From positions 1,637,501 to 1,701,500 of the forward strand of contig NZ_CP089981.1 of the NCBI RefSeq assembly GCF_021389975.1: a stretch of DNA of 64,000 nucleotides, written 5' to 3'. Positions within the stretch are counted from its first letter, which is position 1; each line of letters opens with the position of its first letter. Below, in pieces: positions 1 to 9,175 of the stretch. The notes below the pieces were generated by a model, which saw only the letters and a list, made by a program, of their open reading frames with translations, searched no databases and was not told where the DNA came from. Source of the DNA: Fulvivirga ulvae. Its GTDB lineage: Bacteria; Bacteroidota; Bacteroidia; Cytophagales; Cyclobacteriaceae. Position numbers and translations under genes: made by a program.

Positions 1-1579
1 TATCGAAGGAGGCTTCAATACTGCCTTTTTGAAGATAGAACCTTGAAGCAATTTCTTCTTCTAACACTTGTTTTATTTCTTCTCTGAATTTTTCGAGATC
101 CTGCTCTTTATTATGTTTCACTTTCTGTTGCAACTCATGAAGCTGGTTTTGTATGTCTTCAAAGTATTTCTCTTTCTTAGCTGATTCCTCAAGCTTCACT
201 AAATCCTGTTCCACTTTGGTAGTGTAATCATAATCCTTATCGTCCAGCCATTGTTTGAATGCATTATATTCTGTGTCACTTAGTTTAAATTCCACTGCAG
301 GTGGAATGCTGCCCTTATCATAGGCGTAGCCCGTGGCATAGTTAAAAATTAGTCCTTTAGATATGAGACTAACAGTAATAGGTGCATAATACTCCGGTGC
401 TATTTCCAGATCAGGGTCAAGGCCACCTCCATCATAGACCGGGCGTCCATTAGCGGTTTTAAATTCCATTTTTAAAGAATCCGCTATTTTGTGTACTTTA
501 CCATCCTCATCGCGGTGCGTGTAATCAAGAGATTGAATACATCTTCCGCTGGGAATATAATATTTAGCAGTGGTTACTTTTAGCTGAGCATTATAAGTGA
601 GCGGCCTGGTAGTTTGTACTAATCCTTTCCCATATGTTTTACCACCTATCAGTATTCCACGATCATAATCCTGAATAACACCTGACACAATCTCGGCAGC
701 AGAGGCACTACCTCCATTGGTTAGCACTACCAGCGGTATCTCTGTATCCACAGGATTATTTAATGTCCTATAAACCTTGTTCCATTCGGTTACTTTGCCC
801 TTGGTCGAAACCACTTCCTTATTCTTAGGGATAAAGACATTGGAAACATTAACTGCTTCACTCAATAATCCTCCAGGGTTGTTTCTTAAATCCAAAATAA
901 TTTTAGTAGCTCCTTTCTCTTTTAACTCTTCTACGGCTTTGGCTACCTCCTTGCCGGCATCACTGGTAAAATCCTCTAGCTTCACATACCCGATGTCATT
1001 GCTTACCATGCCATAAAACGGGACATTGGTAACGGTAATTTTTTCTCTCTTAAAAGCAAAGGTCAGCGGTTCTTCATGACCGTATCTGCGAACCTTTAGC
1101 TGTAGCTCTGTTCTTGCCTGTCCTTTTAAAAGCGTGCTAATGGCAGAAACATCTTTGCCGGTCACATCTTTTCCGTCTATTTCCAGCAGCTCGTCTCCGA
1201 TACGAAGACCAGCGTTATACGCGGCATATCCTTCGTAGGGCATGGTGATAATAGTTTTGCTGTTAATAGTCCCGATTAAGGCTCCTATCCCGGCATATTG
1301 TCCTGTTGTCATTGTCCTGAAGGATTCTATTTCATCTTCGGGGATATAGTTAGTATAAGGATCAAGGGATTCCAGCATGGCATCAATACCAACACGTATC
1401 ATTTTGTCGGGATCTACTTCATCAACATAGTAGGCATTGACTTCCTTGAAGAGGGTGGCGAAAATATCGAGGTTTTTGGCTATCTCAAAGTACCTTTCGG
1501 TAGGGCCAACAAACGAAAAAAGGGTAAACGCCAGGATTACGAATACCCCTGTAATTTTAACTTTATTATTCCTTAGCAT
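1..1579 (-). CDS. S41 family C-terminal processing peptidase (CtpA-like), 3' end beyond the window
   Basis: This is a serine protease of the S41/CtpA family, exported or membrane anchored, which cleaves envelope proteins near their C-termini. The reading frame starts at 1579 (MLRNNKVKITGVFVILAF, an uncleaved or signal-type N-terminal helix) and is still open at base 1, so the C-terminus is missing. A PDZ domain is followed by the protease core. The core has the Ser of GGSASAAE and the Lys of GKTYGKG, the family's Ser-Lys dyad. The start lies one base after the rnpA stop (TAATATG), so translation is probably coupled and the gene is the third member of the rpmH-rnpA operon. A Lys/Glu-rich helical tail follows the protease domain. 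The family call is firm; the substrate is unknown. Confidence 0.93.
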   Translation of the reverse strand, partial: MLRNNKVKITGVFVILAFTLFSFVGPTERYFEIAKNLDIFATLFKEVNAYYVDEVDPDKMIRVGIDAMLESLDPYTNYIPEDEIESFRTMTTGQYAGIGALIGTINSKTIITMPYEGYAAYNAGLRIGDELLEIDGKDVTGKDVSAISTLLKGQARTELQLKVRRYGHEEPLTFAFKREKITVTNVPFYGMVSNDIGYVKLEDFTSDAGKEVAKAVEELKEKGATKIILDLRNNPGGLLSEAVNVSNVFIPKNKEVVSTKGKVTEWNKVYRTLNNPVDTEIPLVVLTNGGSASAAEIVSGVIQDYDRGILIGGKTYGKGLVQTTRPLTYNAQLKVTTAKYYIPSGRCIQSLDYTHRDEDGKVHKIADSLKMEFKTANGRPVYDGGGLDPDLEIAPEYYAPITVSLISKGLIFNYATGYAYDKGSIPPAVEFKLSDTEYNAFKQWLDDKDYDYTTKVEQDLVKLEESAKKEKYFEDIQNQLHELQQKVKHNKEQDLEKFREEIKQVLEEEIASRFYLQKGSIEASFD

Positions 1580-1580
1580 A

Positions 1581-1973
1581 TTATTCACTTTTCTTAGCCA
1601 ACTGATTTTTTAAACGTTCTAAGACAGCAATCAGTTTCCTTTCGATATCATTAAACTCCATAAGGTCCTTAGAAGTATAAATATATGCAATTTGATATTT
1701 AACACTGGTATCGAGAAGATGCTTATTTAGCCGGTAAGCCTCACGTATCCTACGCTTCAACTTATTTCGCAGCACGGCTTTTTTAAAAGATCTTTTGGGA
1801 ACGGATATGAGAATCTGGTGAGCAGGAATATCCTCACCTGCTCTAAAAATGACTTTGAATGGATATAAATAAAAAGAGGAACCCTGGGTGAAGAGTTCCT
1901 GAATTATTTTTTTATGTGCAAGCCTTTCTGACTTTTTAAAAGTCATTGATGCCATTTCGGTAGTTTTTTTCAA
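1581..1973 (-). CDS. rnpA: Ribonuclease P protein component
   Basis: This is the protein subunit of RNase P, which assists the catalytic RNA in removing tRNA 5' leaders. The family signature RNKLKRRIREAYR lies in the middle of the protein, preceded by the conserved segment ILISVPKRSFKKAVLRN. The longest frame gives 130 residues. The family's usual N-terminus, (T)FKKSERL, begins at an internal Met at 1946, so the true start is probably 1946 (121 residues) rather than 1973 or 1955. It sits between rpmH upstream and the S41 protease downstream, the normal rpmH-rnpA pairing. Confidence 0.95.
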   Translation of the reverse strand: MKKTTEMASMTFKKSERLAHKKIIQELFTQGSSFYLYPFKVIFRAGEDIPAHQILISVPKRSFKKAVLRNKLKRRIREAYRLNKHLLDTSVKYQIAYIYTSKDLMEFNDIERKLIAVLERLKNQLAKKSE

Positions 1974-2038
1974 TGCTCTTGCCGAAAAAAACAGTCCAAA
2001 TTTAGGCTGCTGCCAGCCTTACTTGTATCGGCAAAAGA

Positions 2039-2194
2039 TTATTTGTGAGTCTTTTCGTCAGAAACAGTAAGTTTCTTTCTTCCTTTAGCTCTTCTTCTGG
2101 CTAAAACCGCTCTACCATTAGCAGATTCCATTCTTGATCTGAAACCGTGCTTGTTCTTTCTCTTTCTTTGCGAAGGTTGGAATGTTCTTTTCAT
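2039..2194 (-). CDS. rpmH: 50S ribosomal protein L34
   Basis: This 51-residue basic protein begins MKRTFQPSQRKRKNKHGFR and contains the L34 hallmark GFRSRMESANGRAVLARRR. It is a structural protein of the large ribosomal subunit. It is directly upstream of rnpA in the same orientation, the usual bacterial arrangement, and has a recognisable promoter about 60 bases upstream. The C-terminal extension (KKLTVSDEKTHK) is typical of Bacteroidota L34. Confidence 0.97.
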   Translation of the reverse strand: MKRTFQPSQRKRKNKHGFRSRMESANGRAVLARRRAKGRKKLTVSDEKTHK

Positions 2195-2256
2195 TGTTAT
2201 ATTCTTTTAGCCCTTTAAAACAGGACTGGTCTGTCACTTAAGTTTTTATCGGGCTG

Positions 2257-2287
2257 CAAAGATAACGAGCTTTTTTGTATTTGCAAA
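2257..2287 (-). promoter_or_regulatory. Bacteroidota-type promoter of the rpmH-rnpA-protease operon
   Basis: Read on the minus strand, TATCTTTG (complement of 2257-2264) matches the -7 element TAnnTTTG exactly. TTTG (complement of 2284-2287) lies 19 bases upstream, as expected for the -33 element. The element lies about 60 bases ahead of the rpmH start, and transcription would begin near 2250. Confidence 0.7.
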
Positions 2288-2426
2288 TAGTCTCCCAATT
2301 TTGTTTGAAGCAATGCTAAAAACTGTAACAATATGAGTTGTTACGTTAACTTTATAAAAAATACTTTGCCAACCTATTGGGGGCTCTTACCCATTCGGTG
2401 TTGTAAAATTAAAACAACTTACTAAC

Positions 2427-4139
2427 ATGAACTATTCCATTCATCTTAAAAACCCTCTAACCCATTTTTTCACTGTAAAGCTTGAACTGGACAAGGTAAA
2501 TTCTGAAAGTGTACTATTAGAATTGCCAATATGGAGACCAGGCAGGTATGAAGCAGCAAACTATGCCAAGAATATCAGGGGTTTCAACATTGAAAACGAA
2601 GATGGAGAGCCTTTAAATTACACAAAGGTCAACCCGAGTACCTGGAGGGTCGACACGGCAGGTGCCGGATCTATCGTGGTAAGTTACGATTATTTCGCTT
2701 TTAAAATGGATGCCGGGAATAGCTGGTACGACGAGTCACATATTTATATTAATTTCATTAACTGTATGGTTTATGATGCAGCAAGGCTCAACGAACAATG
2801 TAAAGTATCCATTGATATACCAAAAAACTATCAGGTTGCGTGCGGGCTTGAACATGATCAGCAGTCCTTTGTAGCGCAGGATTACTATGAACTGGTTGAC
2901 AGTCCGTTAATGGCCGGGGCTAACCTTGAGCATCATGAATACAAAGTGGATGGATACAACTTTCACATCTGGCTCAACGGTGAGCATACGATTAAGCCGG
3001 AGAAGCTTGTCAGCGATTTTAAAAAATTTACTCAGGTACAGGTTAAGGAGATGGAGGAGTTTCCGGAAAAGGAATATCATTTTTTGATTGAGGTCCTTCC
3101 ATATAAATTTTATCATGGTGTTGAACATCATGATTCTACCGTAATTTGTCTAGGCCCGGGCCATGCACTCAATACAGAGGATAATTATAGTCAACTGCTC
3201 GGCGTGAGTTCCCATGAACTTTTCCATGCCTGGAATATTATAAAAATCAGGCCTCAGGAAATGATGCCGTATCAGTTCAATAAATCTGTAGTCTTTCCTA
3301 CCGGCTTTGTTGCCGAAGGGTTCACCACTTATTATGGTGACTTGTTTTTGGCCAGAGGCGGGGTATTTGACAGACAATGGTATTTCAGTGAATTGAACAC
3401 GCTGTTCCGCAGGCATTTCTCCAATTACGGGAGATTAAATTATTCTGTTGTTGACTCTTCGCTGGACTTATGGATAGACGGCTATGCCATTACCACTCCA
3501 GAACGTAAGAGTTCTATTTATGTAGAGGGTGCTATGGTTGCCCTTTGCCTTGACTTAATGATCAGACAAAAGTCGGCGGATCAAAAATCTCTTGATGATA
3601 TTATGAGGAAACTCTGGAGCTTGTATGGTAAAACAGGAAAAGGATATAGCTATGAAAATATCAAAGAGGTTAGTGAGAGCGTATACAGCGCTGACCTGAG
3701 TGATTTCTTTGATGCGCACGTTAAGGGCAAGGAGTCCAAGAAGGTTCTTATTAATGACCTATTAAATTATGTTGGCTGCCAATTGCTTGAAAAAGATTCT
3801 GAGAATGACCTTGAGAAGTACTTTGGTATTCGAATAGCGGAACCTAATGGCTCACTGAAAATCACTCAAATTGCACCTGGTTCGGTCGGTGAAAATTATT
3901 TCTCTCTCAATGATGAGATTTTGTCAATCAATGATCAAAAGCTTGATATTGAAAACATAAACCAGTTTGGCGCAAGTAGTTATGAATTTCTGGTACGCAG
4001 AAACTATAAAGATATCACTATAAAACTTAAACCAGGAGAGAACAAGTATTTTCATCAGTATACTATTGAGCCTCTTCCCGAGCCATCAATGCAGCAAAAA
4101 ACATCTTTTGAAAAATGGACTGGCTGCGAGCTTGTTTAA
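2427..4139 (+). CDS. M61 family peptidase with PDZ domain
   Basis: This 570-residue zinc aminopeptidase-like protein belongs to family M61 (glycyl aminopeptidase type). The zinc motif HELFHAWN begins at about residue 263, and the downstream Glu ligand is in the segment VAEGFTTYYGD near residue 297. The N-terminal beta-rich domain (to about residue 170) and a C-terminal PDZ domain (about 450-540) follow the family layout. There is no signal peptide, so a cytoplasmic location is likely. It is a single gene, divergent from rpmH across about 230 bases and convergent with the M16 pair, from which a terminator separates it. Confidence 0.92.
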   Translation: MNYSIHLKNPLTHFFTVKLELDKVNSESVLLELPIWRPGRYEAANYAKNIRGFNIENEDGEPLNYTKVNPSTWRVDTAGAGSIVVSYDYFAFKMDAGNSWYDESHIYINFINCMVYDAARLNEQCKVSIDIPKNYQVACGLEHDQQSFVAQDYYELVDSPLMAGANLEHHEYKVDGYNFHIWLNGEHTIKPEKLVSDFKKFTQVQVKEMEEFPEKEYHFLIEVLPYKFYHGVEHHDSTVICLGPGHALNTEDNYSQLLGVSSHELFHAWNIIKIRPQEMMPYQFNKSVVFPTGFVAEGFTTYYGDLFLARGGVFDRQWYFSELNTLFRRHFSNYGRLNYSVVDSSLDLWIDGYAITTPERKSSIYVEGAMVALCLDLMIRQKSADQKSLDDIMRKLWSLYGKTGKGYSYENIKEVSESVYSADLSDFFDAHVKGKESKKVLINDLLNYVGCQLLEKDSENDLEKYFGIRIAEPNGSLKITQIAPGSVGENYFSLNDEILSINDQKLDIENINQFGASSYEFLVRRNYKDITIKLKPGENKYFHQYTIEPLPEPSMQQKTSFEKWTGCELV

Positions 4140-4162
4140 AATATTGACAGGCTGTGTATACA

Positions 4163-4195
4163 AAGAAGGCTGCCCGGTTTTTGGGCAGCCTTCTT
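4163..4195. terminator. Bidirectional stem-loop terminator
   Basis: A perfect 13-base-pair stem (4163-4175 with 4183-4195, AAGAAGGCTGCCC and its complement) has a 7-base loop and T-rich flanks on both sides. It lies between the convergent M61 and M16 genes and can end transcription in both directions. Confidence 0.9.
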
Positions 4196-4213
4196 ATTTT
4201 CTTTAAAACATTA

Positions 4214-6286
4214 TTACTTAAAAGTATCGTCGCTGATTTCAGGATTAACTTCAATGCTTTCTGTTTTGATATTCATTTTCATTCCTCCTCCCATCGGCTG
4301 TACGACAAGGTGCGGAAAATAAATGCCATCTACTTCTTTGTAATCACCAAACTCAGTTGACATGGGCATCTCTCCCTGCGGAGTTTTGGCCACTCTTGTT
4401 TGTCTGATCTTAAAGCCAGATTCCGTATCATAATACTGAGTAACTTTGGTGCCTGATGGATAAGTAACTTCAACCGCATAAGCGTCCGAGGCGTCCACTT
4501 TTTCTATTCCTATCAGCTTTGTTTCTACACCAATCTCATCATACTTCAATTCCGGAAATGGATAGCTACCAATCACCAATTCTTCCTTGATTTCCTCATT
4601 AACAGGAATTTTGTTACCCATTTGTGCAACAACGGCTTCATTCTCATTAAGCATCTGCTTGCTCATAACATTGCCTCCCATACCTACTTCCACAAGCAAT
4701 TTTTTTGGAGTTTTTTTGTACACTTTCATATCAATGGAATTGCCCATCATATCCACTCCCATATCCATTTTAAGTGATTTAACAGTGGATAGTTTGTCCT
4801 TGCCTCCTATAGCCTTCAAATAATTGTCAATTACTTTACCGGCAGTAAGTCCGGCAGGTAACTTTTTGGAGGTGCCGGGATCATATTCATTTCCATAGAT
4901 ATCGTAGTATTTTACAGGGCCGAATTTTTTAAGTCCATCGGCTACGTCTGAGGCTTTTCCTACCACCACTATGTTGGCATGGTCAGGCTTGATGTATTTG
5001 TCGGCCATGGCTTTAACATCGGCCAAAGTGGTGTTTGAAACATTTTTCAGGTAGTTGGCATAATAGTCCTCAGGCAGGTTATACCTGGCAGTGTTGATGG
5101 CAAAGCTTGCCACTGTCGAAGGTTGCTCCAGAGCACGTGCAAAGCTACCTATCACGGATGCCTTGGCTGCCAATAACTCTTTTTCTTCTACTTCTTTACT
5201 CCTGATCCTCTTCAATTCATGTAGAAATTCATGAACTGCGCTATCAGTAACTTCATTTCTTACACTTGCCGAAGCATTGAAATTACCAACCAGTTCGTCA
5301 CTGGATAATGATGACCTGGCTCCGTAAGTAAATGCCTTGTCTTCACGCAGATTTTGCATCAACCTTGATGAGAATCCTCCCCCCAATATCTGATTAAGTA
5401 CTCTTGACTTGATCACATCCGGATTTCCCGGCTCAAGTTGAATAGGGTAGGTTACATTAATAACAGACTGAACACTTGTTGGTCTGTCAACCATGGCCAC
5501 AAAGGTTTCTTTTGGGGCATCAGGCACTTTGTAGGTGGGTTGGGTAACTTCGGCTTTTTCCCACTTGCTGAAATATTTCGTTACCAGTTTTTTGGCATCT
5601 TTAAACTTGATGTCTCCAACCACTGCCAGATATCCTACATTAGGTTTGAAGTACTTGTTATAGTATGTCTTAGCATCTTCGATGGTGATATTTTCAACAG
5701 TTTCTTCTGTTGTTATCTCTCCATACGGATGGTCTTTACCATAAACGAGCACGCTCCTTACATTACCTGCAATGGCGTTAGGGTCATCCTTGCTTGCGGC
5801 CAGGCCGGACAAGGTTTGCTTTCTGATCTTCTCCAGCTCCTCCTGAGGGAAGGCAGGGTTAAACAGTACATCTGTCATCAACTCCAGCAACTTTTCTTTG
5901 TGTTTGGTCAAAGATGCGGCATAGACGCCCCCGGAGGATGTGGAAAGGGATGCTCCTATAAAATCGATCTCTTCATCGAGTTTTGCTTTGCTGCGGTTCG
6001 TGGTGCCGTTTCTTAGTAACTGCCCCATGATATTAACATAGCCTGCTTTATCTCTTTCAAGGATAGGCTCATTATCAAGGGTTAAGGAAAAAGCAACTCT
6101 TGGGATTTTATGGTTTTCAACTACAAATACCTTAAGCCCGTTCTTCAATTCAAAGGACTGGTACTCGCCGATCTGTATTTCCGGAGCCGGTCCGGGTTTA
6201 GGAGCCTTAGTTCTATCTACCTGAGCAACTGCGCTGAATGAGATAAAAACCAAAGCCAGTAATAGTTTGAAATGTATGGTTTTCAT
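4214..6286 (-). CDS. M16 family peptidase-like subunit lacking the zinc motif, with a C-terminal LolA-like extension
   Basis: This 690-residue exported protein (signal peptide ending near FSAVAQ) has the two-lobed M16 fold over about residues 35-470. The HxxEH zinc site is absent: the equivalent helix reads GYVNIMGQLLRNGT. The C-lobe keeps the Arg/Tyr pair segment SSRLMQNLREDKAFTYGA that binds substrate in this family. This is the pattern of the non-catalytic partner in heterodimeric M16 enzymes. Residues from about 480 on form an extra beta-rich domain resembling periplasmic LolA/lipoprotein-binding folds (my inference). The gene starts one base after the stop of the catalytic M16 gene, so the two are co-translated. 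Confidence 0.9.
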   Translation of the reverse strand: MKTIHFKLLLALVFISFSAVAQVDRTKAPKPGPAPEIQIGEYQSFELKNGLKVFVVENHKIPRVAFSLTLDNEPILERDKAGYVNIMGQLLRNGTTNRSKAKLDEEIDFIGASLSTSSGGVYAASLTKHKEKLLELMTDVLFNPAFPQEELEKIRKQTLSGLAASKDDPNAIAGNVRSVLVYGKDHPYGEITTEETVENITIEDAKTYYNKYFKPNVGYLAVVGDIKFKDAKKLVTKYFSKWEKAEVTQPTYKVPDAPKETFVAMVDRPTSVQSVINVTYPIQLEPGNPDVIKSRVLNQILGGGFSSRLMQNLREDKAFTYGARSSLSSDELVGNFNASASVRNEVTDSAVHEFLHELKRIRSKEVEEKELLAAKASVIGSFARALEQPSTVASFAINTARYNLPEDYYANYLKNVSNTTLADVKAMADKYIKPDHANIVVVGKASDVADGLKKFGPVKYYDIYGNEYDPGTSKKLPAGLTAGKVIDNYLKAIGGKDKLSTVKSLKMDMGVDMMGNSIDMKVYKKTPKKLLVEVGMGGNVMSKQMLNENEAVVAQMGNKIPVNEEIKEELVIGSYPFPELKYDEIGVETKLIGIEKVDASDAYAVEVTYPSGTKVTQYYDTESGFKIRQTRVAKTPQGEMPMSTEFGDYKEVDGIYFPHLVVQPMGGGMKMNIKTESIEVNPEISDDTFK

Positions 6287-6287
6287 A

Positions 6288-7649
6288 TTAGTTCTCAGAT
6301 TTAGGTTCAGTGTTAGCAGATTGATCTCTTTGTGATTCGGGGAGATAATATAGTACTACCCTATTATCTTTAGTGAAATACTGATTGGCCACTCTCTTAA
6401 TATCTTCTCTCGTCACATTCATATATTTCTCTATCTCGGTGTTGATAAGGTTGGCATCACCAAAGTACACATGGTAGTTTGCCAGATTTTCTGCTATTCC
6501 GGCCATGGTACTGTTTTGTGTTACAAAATCATTTTCAACCTGGTTTCTGATCTTTTGAAATTCCCTTTCTGTGATCAATTCATTCTTCACGCGGTCGATT
6601 TGCTCATCAATACTTTTCTCAAGTTCCTCTACCCCTACTCCCATATTGGCAATGGTATACACAAGGTATAACCCTGGGTCTTCAAGGGCCAGAGGGAAAG
6701 ATCCGGCTGTAACTGCTTTCTGCTGCTCGTCTACCAGGCTCTTGTACATTCTGGAGCTTTGTCCATCGCTCAACAGTGTGCTTAACATGCTTAATGCATA
6801 GGCATCATCGGTACCTTGTGCTGGAATATGATAGGCCTGAACGACTGCAGGAAGCTGCACCTGATCATAAACTACATCCCTTACTTCTTTCTCCTGCTTT
6901 GGCTCTACGATGTCAGGCCTTGGGATCTCTTTTCCTCCCCTTGGGATATCCGCAAAGTATTTTTTAACCAGGTTTTTAGTTTCTTCGATGGAGATATCAC
7001 CAGCTATCGACAAGGTGGCATTTTCAGGCACATAGAAAGTCTCATAAAACTGAATGAACTCTTCCAGTGAAGCTGAGGTCAAATGATCAAGTGAGCCAAT
7101 GGGCATCCACTGATAAGGGTGCTTGTTATATGCTCTCTGGAATACTTCAATGATCAGTCTTCCATAGGGCTGATTGTCGTATCGTTGTCTTTTTTCTTCC
7201 TTTACTACTTCTCGCTGAGTTTCTACACCAATGTCTTCAATTTTGGCATGCATTAGCCTTTCGGACTCCAGCCAAAGGCCCAGTTCGAGTTGATTAGAAG
7301 GAAGTAATTCGTAATAAAAGGTCCGGTCAAATGAGGTGTTGGCATTGTTTACACCACCGGCATTGGTAATGTACTTGTCAAATTCTCCTCTATTGATGTT
7401 TTCAGAACCTTCGAATAGTAAATGCTCAAAAAAATGGGCAAACCCTGTTCTCTCCGGATTTTCATTTTTTGAGCCTACATGGTACATGATACTAACTGCA
7501 ACAATAGGTGTGCTGTTATCCTGATGGAGGATAACGTGCAGCCCATTATCCAAATCAAATTCTGTATATTCTATTTTGTTGCTTTTTTGAGCGTACAATG
7601 AAGACGCCAGCGCGACAAAAAGAAAATACGCGATGATCGCTTTTCTCAT
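6288..7649 (-). CDS. M16 family zinc metallopeptidase, catalytic subunit
   Basis: This 453-residue exported protease has a signal peptide ending SSLYAQ. The inverted zinc motif HFFEH lies at residues 72-76, with the conserved Glu-rich helix (REVVKEEKRQR) about 75 residues later. It is a periplasmic or surface peptide-degrading enzyme of the pitrilysin/processing-peptidase family. It pairs with the inactive-type M16 protein encoded immediately downstream. The kinase gene upstream ends 38 bases before this start, so the three genes probably form one transcript. Confidence 0.95.
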   Translation of the reverse strand: MRKAIIAYFLFVALASSLYAQKSNKIEYTEFDLDNGLHVILHQDNSTPIVAVSIMYHVGSKNENPERTGFAHFFEHLLFEGSENINRGEFDKYITNAGGVNNANTSFDRTFYYELLPSNQLELGLWLESERLMHAKIEDIGVETQREVVKEEKRQRYDNQPYGRLIIEVFQRAYNKHPYQWMPIGSLDHLTSASLEEFIQFYETFYVPENATLSIAGDISIEETKNLVKKYFADIPRGGKEIPRPDIVEPKQEKEVRDVVYDQVQLPAVVQAYHIPAQGTDDAYALSMLSTLLSDGQSSRMYKSLVDEQQKAVTAGSFPLALEDPGLYLVYTIANMGVGVEELEKSIDEQIDRVKNELITEREFQKIRNQVENDFVTQNSTMAGIAENLANYHVYFGDANLINTEIEKYMNVTREDIKRVANQYFTKDNRVVLYYLPESQRDQSANTEPKSEN

Positions 7650-7687
7650 ATTTGTTCGGTTGGGTTAAAAAATGGTTATTTTATCGA

Positions 7688-8686
7688 TTAATCAAAAAGA
7701 TGATTCAAAACTTCTTTGGATTCGTGCCACTCCAAACGTGGTCCAAATTTGGACACGATCTTTGATGATGCAAGACTTGCAATCTTTCCTGCCTCAGCAT
7801 AACTATGCCCATGTGTGATCCCATATAAAAATGCTCCTGAGAACATATCACCGGCACCATTGGTATCTACAGCCATTACTTTGTAGGGCTCAATATCAAT
7901 AAAAGTATCTCCATCGAATATAATGGCTCCGTTTGCTCCTTGGGTAATAGCAAATTTCTTAGCTACCTTCTTTAATTCTTCACGGGCTTCGAGCAGATTG
8001 TTTTTACCTGTAAAGAGCATAGCCTCTTCTTCGTTGCAGAACAACAGGTCAACACTTGCTCCCACAACTTGTTCCATAGGTTCCTTAAAATATTTAACCA
8101 TACTTGGGTCGGAGAAGGTAAGGGCCGTCTTCACTCCATGCTTTTCAGCCAGTTTTTTGGCATGTTTCATAGCTTCCTGACCATTTTCTGAGGTTACCAG
8201 GTAGCCCTCAATATATAAGTATGAAGAATCTTTAAGCTTATCTTCATCTATCTGGTCCGTGGAGTATGTAGCGGTTATCCCCAAGAAAGTATTCATGGTC
8301 CTGTTGGCATCAGGGGTTGTCATTACCAGACACTTGCCGGTTATACCTTCCGGTGCAGTACCATCTGTCAGGTTCGTATCGACACCATTTTCCCTAAGGT
8401 CTTTCAGGTAAAACTTGCCCATATCATCGTTAGCCACTTTGCACGAATAGAAACAATTGCTACCAAACTGACTGGCTGCTATGACTGTATTTGCTGCTGA
8501 GCCCCCGCAGGCCAGGTTACTACTAGGGAGGTGAATGGCTTCAACAAGCTCAAATTGCCTTTGCTCATCCACGAGGGTCATCAATCCCTTTTCAATTTTG
8601 TATTTCTCGAAAAAATCGTCACCTACTTCTGTAACAATATCTACAAGGGCATTACCAATGCCATAAACATCATATTTTTTACTCAT
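7688..8686 (-). CDS. PfkB family carbohydrate/nucleoside kinase (adenosine kinase-like)
   Basis: This 332-residue cytoplasmic kinase of the ribokinase/PfkB family phosphorylates a sugar or nucleoside with ATP. The C-terminal signature DTNGAGDMFSGAF contains the catalytic Asp and the anion hole, and the N-terminal substrate motif is seen as GGSAANT. The sequence style (YGIGNALVDIV at the start) is that of the adenosine-kinase-like branch common in Bacteroidota. The exact substrate cannot be fixed. It is first in a probable operon with the two M16 peptidase genes. Confidence 0.9.
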   Translation of the reverse strand: MSKKYDVYGIGNALVDIVTEVGDDFFEKYKIEKGLMTLVDEQRQFELVEAIHLPSSNLACGGSAANTVIAASQFGSNCFYSCKVANDDMGKFYLKDLRENGVDTNLTDGTAPEGITGKCLVMTTPDANRTMNTFLGITATYSTDQIDEDKLKDSSYLYIEGYLVTSENGQEAMKHAKKLAEKHGVKTALTFSDPSMVKYFKEPMEQVVGASVDLLFCNEEEAMLFTGKNNLLEAREELKKVAKKFAITQGANGAIIFDGDTFIDIEPYKVMAVDTNGAGDMFSGAFLYGITHGHSYAEAGKIASLASSKIVSKFGPRLEWHESKEVLNHLFD

Positions 8687-9175
8687 ATGTCATAATTTTT
8701 GAGGGGTGCTAAGTTAAAACTCTTTAGGCATTAATGAAATTGAACGCAAATTATCAAATCCTTACTAACTGCTAAGCTTACAAGTTGTGTAAAGTGTTTG
8801 TTTGATATACACTCTGACTGCCAACAAATTACCTATGCCTAAAATAATTGTCCACCTATTTGTCCCTCAGGTTTTTCCACCTCATAAGTTTATAATACTT
8901 ATCCTCGTAAAATTATTTAGTTAAATCCATATAAGTTTATAAAAATGAATTGTCAAATAGTTGGACCTAAAGCACTTTTAACACATCCGAAGAGCCACCC
9001 ATGCCTGCATGTTCCCAGGCTAAGAGGATGGCAACAATACCATTTCAAATATAGGAGCTTGTAGACAAGCCTTTGAAGTATGAAGAGCAGCCTTAATTCA
9101 AGGACAGATTAAGTGCGCCCTATATTAAACTCTGGCGCATATGCCAGTCCAATTTAAAACCTGAAATTAATAACT
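8687..9175. other. Intergenic region with a candidate structured leader for the T9SS adhesin
   Basis: This 489-base region separates the divergent kinase and adhesin genes and holds no convincing coding frame. Its adhesin-proximal part (8984-9139) can fold into several helices. CATCC at 8984-8988 pairs with GGATG at 9026-9030 and encloses GCCTG/CAGGC (9003-9007 with 9016-9020). There are also GCTTG/CAAGC (9057-9061 with 9066-9070) and TGCGCC/GGCGCA (9114-9119 with 9134-9139). I could not match it to a known riboswitch class. No clear TAnnTTTG promoter was found. Confidence 0.35.

Noticed and set aside
5438..6016. 192-residue plus-strand frame inside the M16 gene
   Set aside because: It is antisense to a clearly conserved protein and shows no domain.
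8984..9060. SAM riboswitch upstream of the adhesin
   Set aside because: A GGCAACA-like segment looked suggestive, but the other conserved SAM-box parts are absent.
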